In this document: in pieces, positions 9,327 to 17,901 of the stretch
Position numbering within the stretch: position 1 is the stretch's first letter
How the letters are laid out: each line of letters starts with the position of its first letter
Assembly (NCBI GenBank): GCA_020636915.1
Contig: JACJWV010000009.1
Coordinates: 62,001-126,000, forward strand
Length of the DNA stretch: 64,000 nt
Direction: 5' to 3'
Origin: Nocardioides sp.
GTDB taxonomy: Bacteria > Actinomycetota > Actinomycetes > Propionibacteriales > Nocardioidaceae
Program-made: the position numbers and the translations under genes
Notes under the pieces: model-generated
What the model saw: only the letters and a program-made list of their open reading frames with translations
Databases searched by the model: none
What the model was told of the DNA's origin: nothing

Positions 9327-11003
9327 TCAGCCGAACGGGCCGACCGTGGCCACGCGCCTCAGCGCGGGCCGCTCGGGCCGGCCGTCGGCCGCGCCCGCGG
9401 TCCACCACATGCGCATGCCCTCGGGGTCGAGCTCGAGGACGGCGAGGTTGTTGTCGTACCAGGGGCCGCGGGTGACCGCCCACCGCAGCGGCTCCAGCGG
9501 CACCCGCCCCGACAGGGACAGCAGGCGCCCGACCGCGCCGGTCGTCCGCCGCGCCGCGACGGCGGTGAAGCGCTCCATCACCCGGGGCAGCGGGTTGCGG
9601 ATCGGCGAGCACACCGCCTGCAGGATCCGGCTGGCGACCACGCCGTCGCGCGGCCACGCCTCGGCGACGTAGCTGTGGTGGACGTCGCCGGAGAGGAAGG
9701 TGATGGTGCGCGGCGCCCGGCCACGCTTCCCGGACGCGACCTCGAGCACCATCCCGGCGACGTCGCGGAAGCCCTGCTGGAAGGCCGCCCAGTGCTCGAG
9801 GTCGGCCATCTGCCGCGACCGCTCCCCCAGCCACTTCCCCGGCCGCCCCCACGCGCCCTCGGCGATCGACTCGCTGAACGACTCGATGTGGTGCAGCCCC
9901 GGTGCGAGCAGGAACGGCAGCGACGTCCCGACGAGCAGGTGGTCGACGTCGCCCTGCAGGTGCTCGTCGACCCAGGCCAGCTCCTCGTCGTCGAGCATCG
10001 AGCGGCGGTCGGGCTCGAGCACCCGCGCGGCGCGCGAGTCCACGACGACCAGCCGCGCCTGGGTGTCGAAGTCGCGCGAGTAGCTCCACCGGTAGCTGTC
10101 GGGGTGGCGGTCCGCCCGCTCCGCCAGCGCGTCGAGGTCGTCGGTCAGGTCGAGCTCGCCGGGGCCGTCGTACGACGTGACCCGCTGCCACAGGTCGTCC
10201 TCGGCGCGGGCCTTCGGGCCGAGGTTGCCCAGGTGCTGGTAGACCCAGTAGGAGCCGAGGCCGCCGACGACACGGTCGTGCCACCACTCGGTGGCGTCCA
10301 TCTCCTGCTTCCAGCTCCAGCTGGTGTTCCAGTCGTCGCGGATGTCGTGGTCGTCGAAGATCATCGCGCTCGGCACCGTCGAGAGCAGCCAGCGGTTCGC
10401 CGGGTCGCACCAGGCGAGCGAGTAGAGGTGGGCGTACTCCTCGTAGTCCTTCAGCTCGTACCACGGCGCCTGGTCGGGGTCGCGCCGCCGCTCGATGAAC
10501 TCGCGCATCTTCGGGCTCGTCTCGTCGGCGTACACCTGGTCGCCGAGGAACAGCACCAGGTCGGGCCAGCGCTCGTCGTCGTCGGAGGTGCTCTCGGTGA
10601 GGCCGGCCATGAAGAGCGCGTAGGCGCGCAGTGCGTCGACACCGAACTGCGCGGTGCCCTCCTCGTCGTGCGAGACGCTGACCCGGCAGGAGCCGAACGC
10701 CATCCGCAGCGGCTTGCCCGGCTGCAGCGTCGGGATGACCGAGGGCGGGAAGCCCGCGAGCTCCTCCTCACGCGAGGGCCACACCTCCTCCCCGTCGACG
10801 GCGACCGTGTACGGCGTCTTCGCGCCCGGCTCGAGCCCGGTCACCTCGACGAGTGCGTAGTGGTGCCCATGGGCGCCGAAGGTCGCGGCCGAGCCGCTGT
10901 GCCCGCCCGCCGTCACCGTCACCGTTCCCGGCCCGTCGGTCTCGACCCAGATGGTGGCCGAGGTCGCGTCGACGTACCGCAGGAGTGGCCCGAGGAGAAG
11001 CAT
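9327..11003 (-). CDS. phoD: PhoD-like alkaline phosphatase/phosphodiesterase
   Basis: This 558-residue protein has an N-terminal beta-sandwich (residues 1-95) and a metallophosphatase domain. Metal-site motifs are FGSCR, VLFLGDQVYAD, MIFDDHDIRDDWN, and FLSGDVHHSYVA near residue 430. The family hydrolyses phosphate mono- and diesters using Ca/Fe or similar metals. No Tat twin-arginine signal is visible, so this member is probably cytoplasmic, unlike secreted PhoD of Bacillus. It is divergent from the small membrane protein gene at 11029. The symbol reflects the family rather than a proven orthologue. Confidence 0.85.
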   Translation of the reverse strand: MLLLGPLLRYVDATSATIWVETDGPGTVTVTAGGHSGSAATFGAHGHHYALVEVTGLEPGAKTPYTVAVDGEEVWPSREEELAGFPPSVIPTLQPGKPLRMAFGSCRVSVSHDEEGTAQFGVDALRAYALFMAGLTESTSDDDERWPDLVLFLGDQVYADETSPKMREFIERRRDPDQAPWYELKDYEEYAHLYSLAWCDPANRWLLSTVPSAMIFDDHDIRDDWNTSWSWKQEMDATEWWHDRVVGGLGSYWVYQHLGNLGPKARAEDDLWQRVTSYDGPGELDLTDDLDALAERADRHPDSYRWSYSRDFDTQARLVVVDSRAARVLEPDRRSMLDDEELAWVDEHLQGDVDHLLVGTSLPFLLAPGLHHIESFSESIAEGAWGRPGKWLGERSRQMADLEHWAAFQQGFRDVAGMVLEVASGKRGRAPRTITFLSGDVHHSYVAEAWPRDGVVASRILQAVCSPIRNPLPRVMERFTAVAARRTTGAVGRLLSLSGRVPLEPLRWAVTRGPWYDNNLAVLELDPEGMRMWWTAGAADGRPERPALRRVATVGPFG

Positions 11004-11028
11004 GGGGAGAACCTAATACTCTTCTCCC

Positions 11029-11454
11029 ATGTCGACTCCCGTGCAGCGTCCCGCAGCGACTTCCGCGACCCCCGCGACCCCGTCCGCCCCGGTCGCGCCT
11101 GCCACCCCGCTCGAGCCGGTGCCCGTGGTCGCGCCGCTCGGCTGGATCCTCATCGTCGCCGCGTCGGTCGGGATCATCATCGCGACCTGGGTGCTCTACC
11201 CGATCGACGGCACCGGCATGTGGGCGGGCTACCGCGACGGCTTCATGGCCGCGATCGCGCTCGCCTGCGCGATGGCCCTGAACACCACGCTGCCCAAGCG
11301 GCCGTTCCTCGGGATCATCGCGCTGTGCGGGGTGCTGATGGTGCTGCTGGCGGTGTTCCTCGACGACCCGACCGTGGTCTTCGTGACCGAGTTGGTCGGC
11401 GGCGGGGTGCTGATCGCCGGCGCGCTCCTCTACGGCGCCGGCGACCGCAGCTGA
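11029..11454 (+). CDS. four-helix membrane protein, function unknown
   Basis: This 141-residue protein has a Pro/Ala/Thr-rich N-terminal tail (1-36) and four membrane helices at about 38-57, 71-86, 93-111 and 116-136. No conserved motif is recognised. TAATACT at 11014-11020 lies eight bases before the ATG, so the mRNA is probably leaderless. It is divergent from phoD and convergent with the alcohol dehydrogenase gene. Confidence 0.78.
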   Translation: MSTPVQRPAATSATPATPSAPVAPATPLEPVPVVAPLGWILIVAASVGIIIATWVLYPIDGTGMWAGYRDGFMAAIALACAMALNTTLPKRPFLGIIALCGVLMVLLAVFLDDPTVVFVTELVGGGVLIAGALLYGAGDRS

Positions 11455-11476
11455 CCCGACCGCCGAGCCGCTCCCT

Positions 11477-11501
11477 GCTCAGGGCTCGGGCTCAGGGCTC
11501 G
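11477..11501. repeat. 13-base tandem repeat at a stop codon
   Basis: GCTCAGGGCTCG occurs at 11477-11488 and again at 11490-11501, with one G between copies. On the minus strand the unit GAGCCCTGAGC contains the TGA stop of the alcohol dehydrogenase gene, so the stop region is duplicated. It may have arisen by slippage. Confidence 0.65.
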
Positions 11502-12508
11502 ACGAGCACCTTGACGGCGCGCCGCTCGTCCATCGCGCGGTAGCCCTCGGCGACCTCGTCGAGCTTCATGGTGCTGTCGAAGACCCGGCCGGGGTCGATG
11601 GTGCCGTCCAGGACCAGCGCGAGCAGCTCCGGCATGTAGCGGCGGGTCGGCGCCATGCCACCGGCCAGGCCGACGTTCCTCTGGAACATCCGCCGCACCG
11701 GCAGCTGCACGCCGTGGGGAGCGCCGACGAAGCCGACGGTCGACCCGGGACGGGCGATGTCGAAGGCGGTCGCCATCGACTGGTCGGTGCCGACGCACTC
11801 CAGGACGGCGTCGGCCCCCACTCCCCCGGTGATCTCCATGATCGCCGCGACACCCTCGTCGCCGCGCTCGGCAACGATGTGCGTGGCGCCGAACGCGCGG
11901 GCGATCTCCTGGCGTGGCTCGTGGCGCGACATCGCGACGATCTTCTCGGCGCCCAGCACCCGGGCGGCGAGCACGCCGCACAGCCCGACCGCGCCGTCGC
12001 CGACCACGACCGCCGTGCCGCCCTCCCGGACGCCGGCGGAGACCGCCGCGTGCCAGCCGGTCGGCATCACGTCGGAGATCGTGAGCACCGAGGGCAGCAG
12101 CGCCGCGTCGGGTGCACCGTCGGTCTTGACCAGGCTGCCGTCGGCCTGGGTGACCCGGGTGTACTCGGCCTGGCCGCTGCTGGTGAACCCGAGGTTGTCG
12201 CAGGCGTTCTGGGCGCCGGCGAGGCAGTGCGGACAGGTGTTGTCGCAGTGGTCGAACGGCACCACGACGAAGTCGCCCGGCCGGAACGAGCGCACCTCGG
12301 CGCCCACCTCCTCCACGATGCCGACGCACTCGTGACCGATCGTGTCGCCCGCGGTGATCGGGTTGTCCCCGCGGTAGGGCCACAGGTCGGAGCCACAGAT
12401 GCACCCCGCGACCACCCGCACGACGGCGTCGGTCGCCTGCTCGATCGTCGGGTCGGGGACTTCGCTGACGCGGATGTCGCGGGTACCGTGGATCGTCGTT
12501 GCGCGCAT
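11492..12508 (-). CDS. zinc-dependent alcohol dehydrogenase
   Basis: This is a medium-chain dehydrogenase of about 338 residues. Catalytic zinc ligands are Cys in GCICGSD and His-Glu in GHECVG. Structural zinc is held by four Cys in DHCDNTCPHCLAGAQNAC. The Rossmann dinucleotide-binding loop is VVVGDGAVGLCGV. The substrate is probably an alcohol or aldehyde; the exact one is unknown. Start choice: ATG 12508 (MRATTIHG) has AAGG about nine bases upstream, whereas ATG 12517 lies too close to it. It is divergent from the HTH-MurA gene. Confidence 0.9.
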   Translation of the reverse strand: MRATTIHGTRDIRVSEVPDPTIEQATDAVVRVVAGCICGSDLWPYRGDNPITAGDTIGHECVGIVEEVGAEVRSFRPGDFVVVPFDHCDNTCPHCLAGAQNACDNLGFTSSGQAEYTRVTQADGSLVKTDGAPDAALLPSVLTISDVMPTGWHAAVSAGVREGGTAVVVGDGAVGLCGVLAARVLGAEKIVAMSRHEPRQEIARAFGATHIVAERGDEGVAAIMEITGGVGADAVLECVGTDQSMATAFDIARPGSTVGFVGAPHGVQLPVRRMFQRNVGLAGGMAPTRRYMPELLALVLDGTIDPGRVFDSTMKLDEVAEGYRAMDERRAVKVLVEP

Positions 12509-12583
12509 GGCCGCCATCCTTCCAGCCGGCGCCAGCCCACTCCCCCGCCGCCCGACCCGCCGGGCCGTCCTGAATTGCTTTAT

Positions 12584-12595
12584 CTCATATATGAG
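12584..12595. promoter_or_regulatory. AT-rich palindrome over the -10 of the HTH-MurA gene
   Basis: CTCATATATGAG is a perfect 12-base palindrome in an unusually AT-rich stretch for this genome. TATATG within it lies seven bases before the GTG at 12601 and could be the -10 element of a leaderless promoter. A repressor bound here would block transcription. The Xre-type HTH fused to the downstream MurA domain is the obvious candidate for autoregulation. Confidence 0.6.
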
Positions 12596-12600
12596 TTACC

Positions 12601-14136
12601 GTGGCGGACATGAGTGAGGGTTACAAGAACCGCATCGGGAACCTGATCCGCGACGCACGCAAGCACCGCGGGCTCACCCAGCACCAGCTCGCCGATCTGC
12701 TCGGCACCAGCCAGAGCGCGATCAACCGCATCGAGAAGGGGCACCAGAACCTGTCCCTGGAGATGCTGGCCCGCATCGGCGCCGCCCTCGACTCCGAGAT
12801 CGTCGCCCTGGGGGCGGGGCCCACCCACCTGCGGATCACCGGGCCGACCACGCTGTCCGGCGAGATCGACGTCAAGACCTCCAAGAACGCCGGGGTCGCG
12901 CTGCTCTGCGCCACCCTGCTCAACCGGGGCCGCACCACCCTGCGCAAGGTCGCCCGCATCGAGGAGGTCAACCGCCTCATCGAGGTGCTGACCAGCCTGG
13001 GCGTGCAGTGCCGCTGGCTCAACGACGACAACGACCTGGAGATCGTGCCGCCCCCGGAGCTCGACCTCGACCACGTCGACGCCGAGGCGGCGCGCCGGAC
13101 CCGCTCGATCATCATGTTCCTCGGCCCGCTGCTGCACCGCGCCGACGTCTTCCAGCTCCCGTACGCCGGCGGCTGCGACCTCGGCACCCGCACGGTCGAG
13201 CCCCACATGGCCGCGCTGCGGCCCTTCGGCCTGGAGGTGAAGGCGACCGACGGCAGCTACCACGCGTCGGTCAACCGGGCGATCGAGCCGAGCCGCCCGA
13301 TCGTGCTCACCGAGCGCGGCGACACCGTCACCGAGAACGCGCTGATGGCGGCCGCCCTGCACCCGGGCACGACGGTGATCCGCAACGCCTCGTCCAACTA
13401 CATGGTCCAGGACCTGTGCTTCTACCTGCAGCGCCTCGGCGTGCGGGTGGAGGGCGTCGGGACGACCACGCTCACCGTCACCGGCCTCGCCGACATCGAC
13501 GTCGACGTCGACTACGCCCCGAGCGAGGACCCGATCGAGGCGATGTCGCTGCTCGCCGCGGCCATCGTCACCAAGTCCTCGATCACCATCCGCCGGGTGC
13601 CGATCGAGTTCCTGGAGATCGAGCTGGCCCTGCTCGAGGAGATGGGCTTCCACTACGACCGCTCCGAGGAGTACGTCGCCCAGAACGGACACACCCGGCT
13701 GGTCGACATCACCACCCGGCCCTCGGAGCTGCACGCGCCGCTGGACAAGATCCACCCGATGCCCTTCCCGGGCCTCAACATCGACAACCTGCCGTTCTTC
13801 GCGGTGATCGCCGCCGTCGCCGAGGGACAGACGCTGCTGCACGACTGGGTCTACGAGAACCGGGCGATCTACCTCACCGACCTCACCAAGCTCGGCGCGC
13901 GGGTCAAGCTGCTCGACCCGCACCGGGTGATGATCGAGGGGCCGACGAGCTTCACCGGCACCGAGCTGGTCTGTCCCCCGGCCCTGCGCCCGGCCGTGGT
14001 CATCCTGCTCGCCATGCTCGCCTCGAAGGGCACCTCGGTGCTGCGGTCGACGTACGTCATCCACCGCGGCTACGAGGACCTCGCCGAGCGCCTGAACCAG
14101 CTCGGCGCCTCGATCGAGACGTTCCGGGACATCTGA
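12601..14136 (+). CDS. Xre HTH domain fused to MurA-like enolpyruvyl transferase
   Basis: This 511-residue protein has two parts. Residues 7-65 form an Xre/Cro helix-turn-helix (GLTQHQLADLLGTSQSAINRIEKG). Residues 78-511 form an EPSP synthase-type fold like UDP-GlcNAc 1-carboxyvinyltransferase, the first committed peptidoglycan step. MurA active-site residues appear kept: Lys95 in SKNAG, Cys192 in the AGGCDLGTR loop, and Asp395 in LNIDNLPF. Enzyme activity is therefore plausible, but many flanking residues differ from canonical MurA, and genomes of this kind normally carry a separate murA. The start may be GTG 12601 or ATG 12610. The protein may couple DNA binding to cell-wall precursor sensing; that is inference. 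Confidence 0.88.
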   Translation: MADMSEGYKNRIGNLIRDARKHRGLTQHQLADLLGTSQSAINRIEKGHQNLSLEMLARIGAALDSEIVALGAGPTHLRITGPTTLSGEIDVKTSKNAGVALLCATLLNRGRTTLRKVARIEEVNRLIEVLTSLGVQCRWLNDDNDLEIVPPPELDLDHVDAEAARRTRSIIMFLGPLLHRADVFQLPYAGGCDLGTRTVEPHMAALRPFGLEVKATDGSYHASVNRAIEPSRPIVLTERGDTVTENALMAAALHPGTTVIRNASSNYMVQDLCFYLQRLGVRVEGVGTTTLTVTGLADIDVDVDYAPSEDPIEAMSLLAAAIVTKSSITIRRVPIEFLEIELALLEEMGFHYDRSEEYVAQNGHTRLVDITTRPSELHAPLDKIHPMPFPGLNIDNLPFFAVIAAVAEGQTLLHDWVYENRAIYLTDLTKLGARVKLLDPHRVMIEGPTSFTGTELVCPPALRPAVVILLAMLASKGTSVLRSTYVIHRGYEDLAERLNQLGASIETFRDI

Positions 14137-14167
14137 GCGCGCTGCCGCGTCCGCTGGCCGGACGCGC

Positions 14168-14226
14168 GGATTGGTCACCAACCGCAGATCCTGGCGCGAA
14201 ATCCATGCGGTTTGGTCACCAACCGC
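14168..14226. repeat. intergenic near-palindromic repeat, two units (locus 2)
   Basis: The forward unit is at 14168-14187. The second unit, TGCGGTTTGGTCACCAACCGC (14206-14226), is a hybrid: its left half matches the reverse unit and its right half the forward unit, making it palindromic by itself. Core centres are 41 bases apart. The locus lies between convergent genes, 32 bases after the HTH-MurA stop. Confidence 0.9.
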
Positions 14227-14272
14227 GGGCCGGGGCGCCGGGGGCTCAGCAGAACGCTCCCCCCAGCGTCCG

Positions 14273-14545
14273 CTATTCGAACAGCGTCTCCACCCACGCG
14301 CGGGCGGGGGCCTTGCCGGCGGGCGGGGCGGTCATGTCGGCGGTGATCCGCGGCATCGGGGCGGTGTGCTGACCCGCGTGGCGGTGCCAGTCGTTCTCCG
14401 ACTCGATCAGCGCGCCGAGGTCGGCCCGGGCGAGGAAGACCCCGTGGCCGTCCGGGCACTGGCTGAGCTCTCCGTCCCCCAACGAGGCGCTCAGCGCCTT
14501 GGTGACCATCTCGGAACCGCAGCGAGGGCAGGTCAGAGTCTCCAT
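14273..14545 (-). CDS. TFIIB-type zinc-ribbon protein
   Basis: This 90-residue protein starts METLTCPRCGSEMV, and a second ligand pair is formed by CPDGHG. The pattern matches the zf-TFIIB family of small bacterial zinc ribbons, with an SCPDGHGVFLARADLGALI-like helix after the second pair. The molecular role is unknown. TAGCGT lies six bases before the ATG, so the transcript is probably leaderless. The gene is convergent with HTH-MurA. Confidence 0.82.
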   Translation of the reverse strand: METLTCPRCGSEMVTKALSASLGDGELSQCPDGHGVFLARADLGALIESENDWHRHAGQHTAPMPRITADMTAPPAGKAPARAWVETLFE

Positions 14546-14606
14546 GCCACGACGCTACCGCCCGGCCGGTGCCGTGGTGCGGACCCCCGGCAGGAATACT
14601 GCTCCC

Positions 14607-15407
14607 GTGGTCACGCCGCGCACCGGGTTCGCGTACCTCGACGACCCCGGACCCGTGCTCGCCTTCGCGCACCGCGGCGGCGCCTACCACCCGGACGTCG
14701 AGGGCCTCGAGAACACCCTGGCCGCCTTCCGGCACGCCGCAGACCTCGGCTACCGCTACCTCGAGACCGACGTCCACGTCACCCGCGACGGTGTGCTCCT
14801 CGCCTTCCACGACACCGTCCTGGACCGGGTCACCGACAAGAAGGGTGAGATCGCCGCTCTGACCCATGCCGAGGTCCGGGAGGCGCTCGTCGGGGGCCGC
14901 GAGGCGGTGCCCACGCTGGCCGAGCTGTTCGACGCCTTCCCCGACGCCCGCTTCAACATCGACCTCAAGGCCGAGGGCGCCGTGCCCGTCCTCGCCGACT
15001 TCATCGCGGCCCGCGACGCCTGGGACCGGGTGCTCGTCGGCTCGTTCTCCCGACGCCGTACGGCGCGGTTCCGCGCCCTGACCGGAGGCCGGGTCCCCAC
15101 GTGCGCGACTCCGGTGGAGATCGTCGCTTTCCGCCTGCTCCCCTTCGGGCGCCTCGCCGGGCTCCTGGCCGGTCGGGGGTTCGCGGCGCTGCAGGTCCCG
15201 CACCGACGGTCCCGGATCCGGATCGTGACCCCCGGGTTCGTGCGCCGGGCGCACGCCGCGGGACGGCACGTGCACGTGTGGACCATCGACGACGCCGCGG
15301 AGATGCACGAGCTGCTCGACCGGGGCGTCGACGGGCTCTTCACCGACCGGACCGACATACTCAGGGACGTCCTGACCGCGCGCGGCCAATGGAGGGCGAC
15401 CGGGTGA
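14607..15407 (+). CDS. glycerophosphodiester phosphodiesterase
   Basis: This 266-residue GDPD-family TIM barrel has the hallmark sites AFAHRGG (catalytic His-Arg), ENTLAAFRHA, YLETDVHVT (metal Glu and Asp) and AFHD (second catalytic His), with FNIDLKAE further along. It hydrolyses glycerophosphodiesters to glycerol 3-phosphate and an alcohol, recycling phospholipid head groups. There is no signal peptide, so it is probably cytoplasmic. The GTG at 14607 follows AATACT by six bases. The MFS gene starts eight bases after its stop and is probably cotranscribed. Confidence 0.92.
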   Translation: MVTPRTGFAYLDDPGPVLAFAHRGGAYHPDVEGLENTLAAFRHAADLGYRYLETDVHVTRDGVLLAFHDTVLDRVTDKKGEIAALTHAEVREALVGGREAVPTLAELFDAFPDARFNIDLKAEGAVPVLADFIAARDAWDRVLVGSFSRRRTARFRALTGGRVPTCATPVEIVAFRLLPFGRLAGLLAGRGFAALQVPHRRSRIRIVTPGFVRRAHAAGRHVHVWTIDDAAEMHELLDRGVDGLFTDRTDILRDVLTARGQWRATG

Positions 15408-15414
15408 TCACCGC

Positions 15415-16788
15415 ATGAGCGTCGAGGGCATCGCCGACCTGGGGCCGGTGCGCCGCGCGCGGGAGCAGAAGGCCTGGTACTGGTACGACTGGGCCAACAG
15501 CGCCTTCGTCACCACGACCGCCGCCGTGCTGTTCTCGCCGTACCTCACGTCGGTGGCCGAGAAGGCCGCCTGCGGCCGGGCGACGGACGAGGACGCCGGC
15601 TACAAGTGCACGACCGACCTCCACGTCCTCGGCCTGAGCGTCTCGGCCGGCTCGCTGGTCTTCTACATCGTCACCCTCAGCACGATCCTGTCGGCGTTCA
15701 TCCTCCCCGTCGTCGGCGCCGTCGCGGACCGCAGCTCGAGCAAGCCTCGCCTGCTCGGTGGCTTCGCCTGGGCCGGCTCGGTGATGGCGATGCTGATGTT
15801 CCTCGTCGCCGGGTCCGCCTGGCAGCTGGGTGCGGTGCTGCTCCTGCTCGCCACCCTCTTCCTCGGGGCGAGCCTGGTGGTCTACGACTCGCTGCTGGTC
15901 GACATCGCCGAGCCCGACGACCGCGACCGCGTCTCGTCCCGCGGCTGGGCACTGGGCTACCTCGGCGGCGGGCTGCTGCTCGCGGTCAACTTCGTGCTGC
16001 TGTCCGTCATGAGCGACACCGAGATGGCCGTCCGGATCAGCCTGCTGAGCGCCGGCGTGTGGTGGGCGGTGTTCACGATCATCCCGGTGCGGGGCATCCG
16101 GTCGCGACCGCCGGTCGCTCCCGACGTCGAGCCGGGCGGCCTCCTCCAGGCCAGCTTCGGCCAGCTGTGGCACACCCTGCGCGACCTGCGCCGCTACCCG
16201 GTGACACTGACCTTCCTCGTCGCCTACCTGTTCTACAACGACGGCATCCAGACGGTGATCTACGCGGCCTCCGTGTACGGCGAGAAGGAGCTCGGCTTCG
16301 AGAAGAGCTCGGTCCTCCTGGCCTTCTTGGTGGTCCAGTTCGTCGGCATCGGCGGGGCGCTCCTGTTCGGCCGGGTGGCCCGCCGCCGCGGCGCCTACCA
16401 CGTCATCCGCGTCGGGCTGTTCATCTGGCTGGGGGTGGTCGTGGCGGGCTGGCTCACCCCGGACGAGAACTTCGCGTTGTTCCTGGCGCTCGCGGTCGCG
16501 ATCGGTGTGGTGCTCGGGGGGACCCAGGCACTCTCCCGGTCCTTCTACAGCCAGCTCATCCCCCGGGGCCGCGAGGCGGAGTACTTCTCGCTCTACCAGG
16601 CGTGCGAGCGCGGCACGAGCTGGATCGGGACCCTGGTCTTCGGTCTGGTCCACCAGTGGACCGACTCCTACCGGCCCGCGCTGCTCGCGCTCGTCCTGCT
16701 GTTCGTCGTCGGCATCGCGTTCCTCCTCCGCGTCGACCCCCGACGGGGCATCGAGGAGGCGGGCAACCCGCTCCCCCGGGTGGTCTGA
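15415..16788 (+). CDS. MFS transporter, Atg22/UMF1-like
   Basis: This 457-residue transporter has about 12 membrane helices. WYDWANSAF near the N-terminus is the signature of the UMF1/Atg22-like branch of the major facilitator superfamily. GAVADRSS follows in the loop between helices 2 and 3. Eukaryotic relatives export amino acids from vacuoles; the substrate in bacteria is unknown. It follows the GDPD gene closely and could share a transcript, but a functional link is not evident. Confidence 0.9.
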   Translation: MSVEGIADLGPVRRAREQKAWYWYDWANSAFVTTTAAVLFSPYLTSVAEKAACGRATDEDAGYKCTTDLHVLGLSVSAGSLVFYIVTLSTILSAFILPVVGAVADRSSSKPRLLGGFAWAGSVMAMLMFLVAGSAWQLGAVLLLLATLFLGASLVVYDSLLVDIAEPDDRDRVSSRGWALGYLGGGLLLAVNFVLLSVMSDTEMAVRISLLSAGVWWAVFTIIPVRGIRSRPPVAPDVEPGGLLQASFGQLWHTLRDLRRYPVTLTFLVAYLFYNDGIQTVIYAASVYGEKELGFEKSSVLLAFLVVQFVGIGGALLFGRVARRRGAYHVIRVGLFIWLGVVVAGWLTPDENFALFLALAVAIGVVLGGTQALSRSFYSQLIPRGREAEYFSLYQACERGTSWIGTLVFGLVHQWTDSYRPALLALVLLFVVGIAFLLRVDPRRGIEEAGNPLPRVV

Positions 16789-16868
16789 CAGACCGCCCGG
16801 CTCGACGCGGACCCGGAGTCGCGCCATGCTGAGAGACGGCTGTGAAGGTGGGTCCTGCGGCGATTGCC

Positions 16869-16894
16869 GGAATCTTCACCCTCTCCGTACCGTT
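16869..16894 (+). promoter_or_regulatory. SigR/SigH-like promoter upstream of rbpA
   Basis: GGAAT at 16869-16873 and GTT at 16892-16894 are separated by exactly 18 bases. This is the known SigR (Streptomyces) and SigH (Mycobacterium) consensus for thiol-oxidative stress. The predicted start is near 16900, giving a leader of about 130 bases before rbpA. In Streptomyces coelicolor rbpA is a known SigR target, so the match is biologically sensible. Confidence 0.75.
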
Positions 16895-17031
16895 GGAGGG
16901 GTTGAGACAGCGACATTCCGGGTACGACCCTGACCGGGATGCGGTGCGCGTCGGACGGTTGCCGTCACGAACACCGCGCGAGTCCGTCTCGGACAGGCAC
17001 ACGGGGGAATTCAAGGATCGGGAGGTGGCTC

Positions 17032-17418
17032 ATGGCGGAGCGCACGCTGCGTGGAGCACGACTGGGGGGCCAGAGCTTCGAGGACGAGCGCGGCATCGAG
17101 TTCGCGGCTCGTCAGCAGGTCGGTTACCGGTGCCCGCAGGGGCACGAGTTCGAGATCACGATGTCGGTCGAGGCCGACGTCCCAGCGGTCTGGGAGTGCC
17201 CGCGCTGCGGGGCCGAGGCGTTGAGCGTCAGCGGCATCCAGCCGGAGGCCAAGGCCGAGAAGCCGGCCCGCACCCACTGGGACATGCTGCTCGAGCGGCG
17301 TTCGGAGAAGGAGCTCGAGGACATCCTCAAGGAGCGTCTCCAGCTGCTGCGGGACGGCGAGATCGGCCCGGCGCACCTGCACCGGGCCAACCAGAAGAAG
17401 CGGAAGGCGTCGGCCTGA
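17032..17418 (+). CDS. rbpA: RNA polymerase-binding protein RbpA
   Basis: This 128-residue protein matches RbpA throughout. Landmarks are the N-terminal tail MAERTLRGARLGGQSFE, a zinc-ribbon-like core YRCPQGHEFEITMSVEADVPAVWECPRCG, the basic linker, and a sigma-interaction domain KPARTHWDMLLERRSEKELEDIL. RbpA binds group 1 sigma factors and RNA polymerase and stabilises the open promoter complex. GGAGGT lies six bases before the ATG. The SigR-type promoter upstream suggests induction by disulfide stress. Confidence 0.96.
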   Translation: MAERTLRGARLGGQSFEDERGIEFAARQQVGYRCPQGHEFEITMSVEADVPAVWECPRCGAEALSVSGIQPEAKAEKPARTHWDMLLERRSEKELEDILKERLQLLRDGEIGPAHLHRANQKKRKASA

Positions 17419-17436
17419 CCCGACGTCCCGACGACC

Positions 17437-17901
17437 TCAGTCGTCGTCGACCACCTCGCCCCGGACGACCGGGCCCTGCGGCCCGGGTCCGGGGCGAGTC
17501 ACGTCCGTGACGTCCAGGACGAGCCGGCGCGCCACCGCGCCGGCCAGCACCCCGCGGAACAGCGGGCGCGTGACCGGCAGGATCAGCAGGATGCCGAGCA
17601 CGTCGGTCACGAAGCCCGGCGCCAGCATCAGCGCCCCACCGACCAGGATGAGCCCGCCGTCCGCGATCTCCTTCGACGGCAGCCGCCCCTCACGCACCGA
17701 GTCGCTCAGGTTGCGCCACGCCCGACCGCCCTCGTGCCGCAGCAACCAGGCTCCGAAGAGGCTGTCGGCGACGAGCAGCAGGATCGTCCACCACGGGCCG
17801 ATCACCTGGCCGACCTGCACGATCACGTAGATCTCCAGCAGCGGCACCAGGACGAAAGCCGTGAACAGCGCCAGCGGGAGCACCCGCCGCCGCGCGCTCA
17901 T
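17437..17901 (-). CDS. fxsA: FxsA family membrane protein
   Basis: This 154-residue protein begins MSARRRVLPLALFTAFVLVPLLEIYVIVQVG and has the FxsA core: GPWWTILLLVADSLFGAWLLRHEG, then GGLILVGGALMLAPGFVTDVLGILLILP. Three or four membrane helices are followed by an acidic tail. E. coli FxsA suppresses F-plasmid exclusion of phage T7; its normal role is unknown. The ATG overlaps the stop of the glycosyltransferase gene (ATGA), so it belongs to the lnt-ppm1 operon. Confidence 0.9.
   Translation of the reverse strand: MSARRRVLPLALFTAFVLVPLLEIYVIVQVGQVIGPWWTILLLVADSLFGAWLLRHEGGRAWRNLSDSVREGRLPSKEIADGGLILVGGALMLAPGFVTDVLGILLILPVTRPLFRGVLAGAVARRLVLDVTDVTRPGPGPQGPVVRGEVVDDD

Noticed and set aside
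14175..15389. 404-residue minus-strand open frame opposite GDPD
   Set aside because: It overlaps the GDPD gene and the zinc-ribbon gene, and ends inside repeat locus 2 (Cys-Gly-Trp). It is an antisense shadow.
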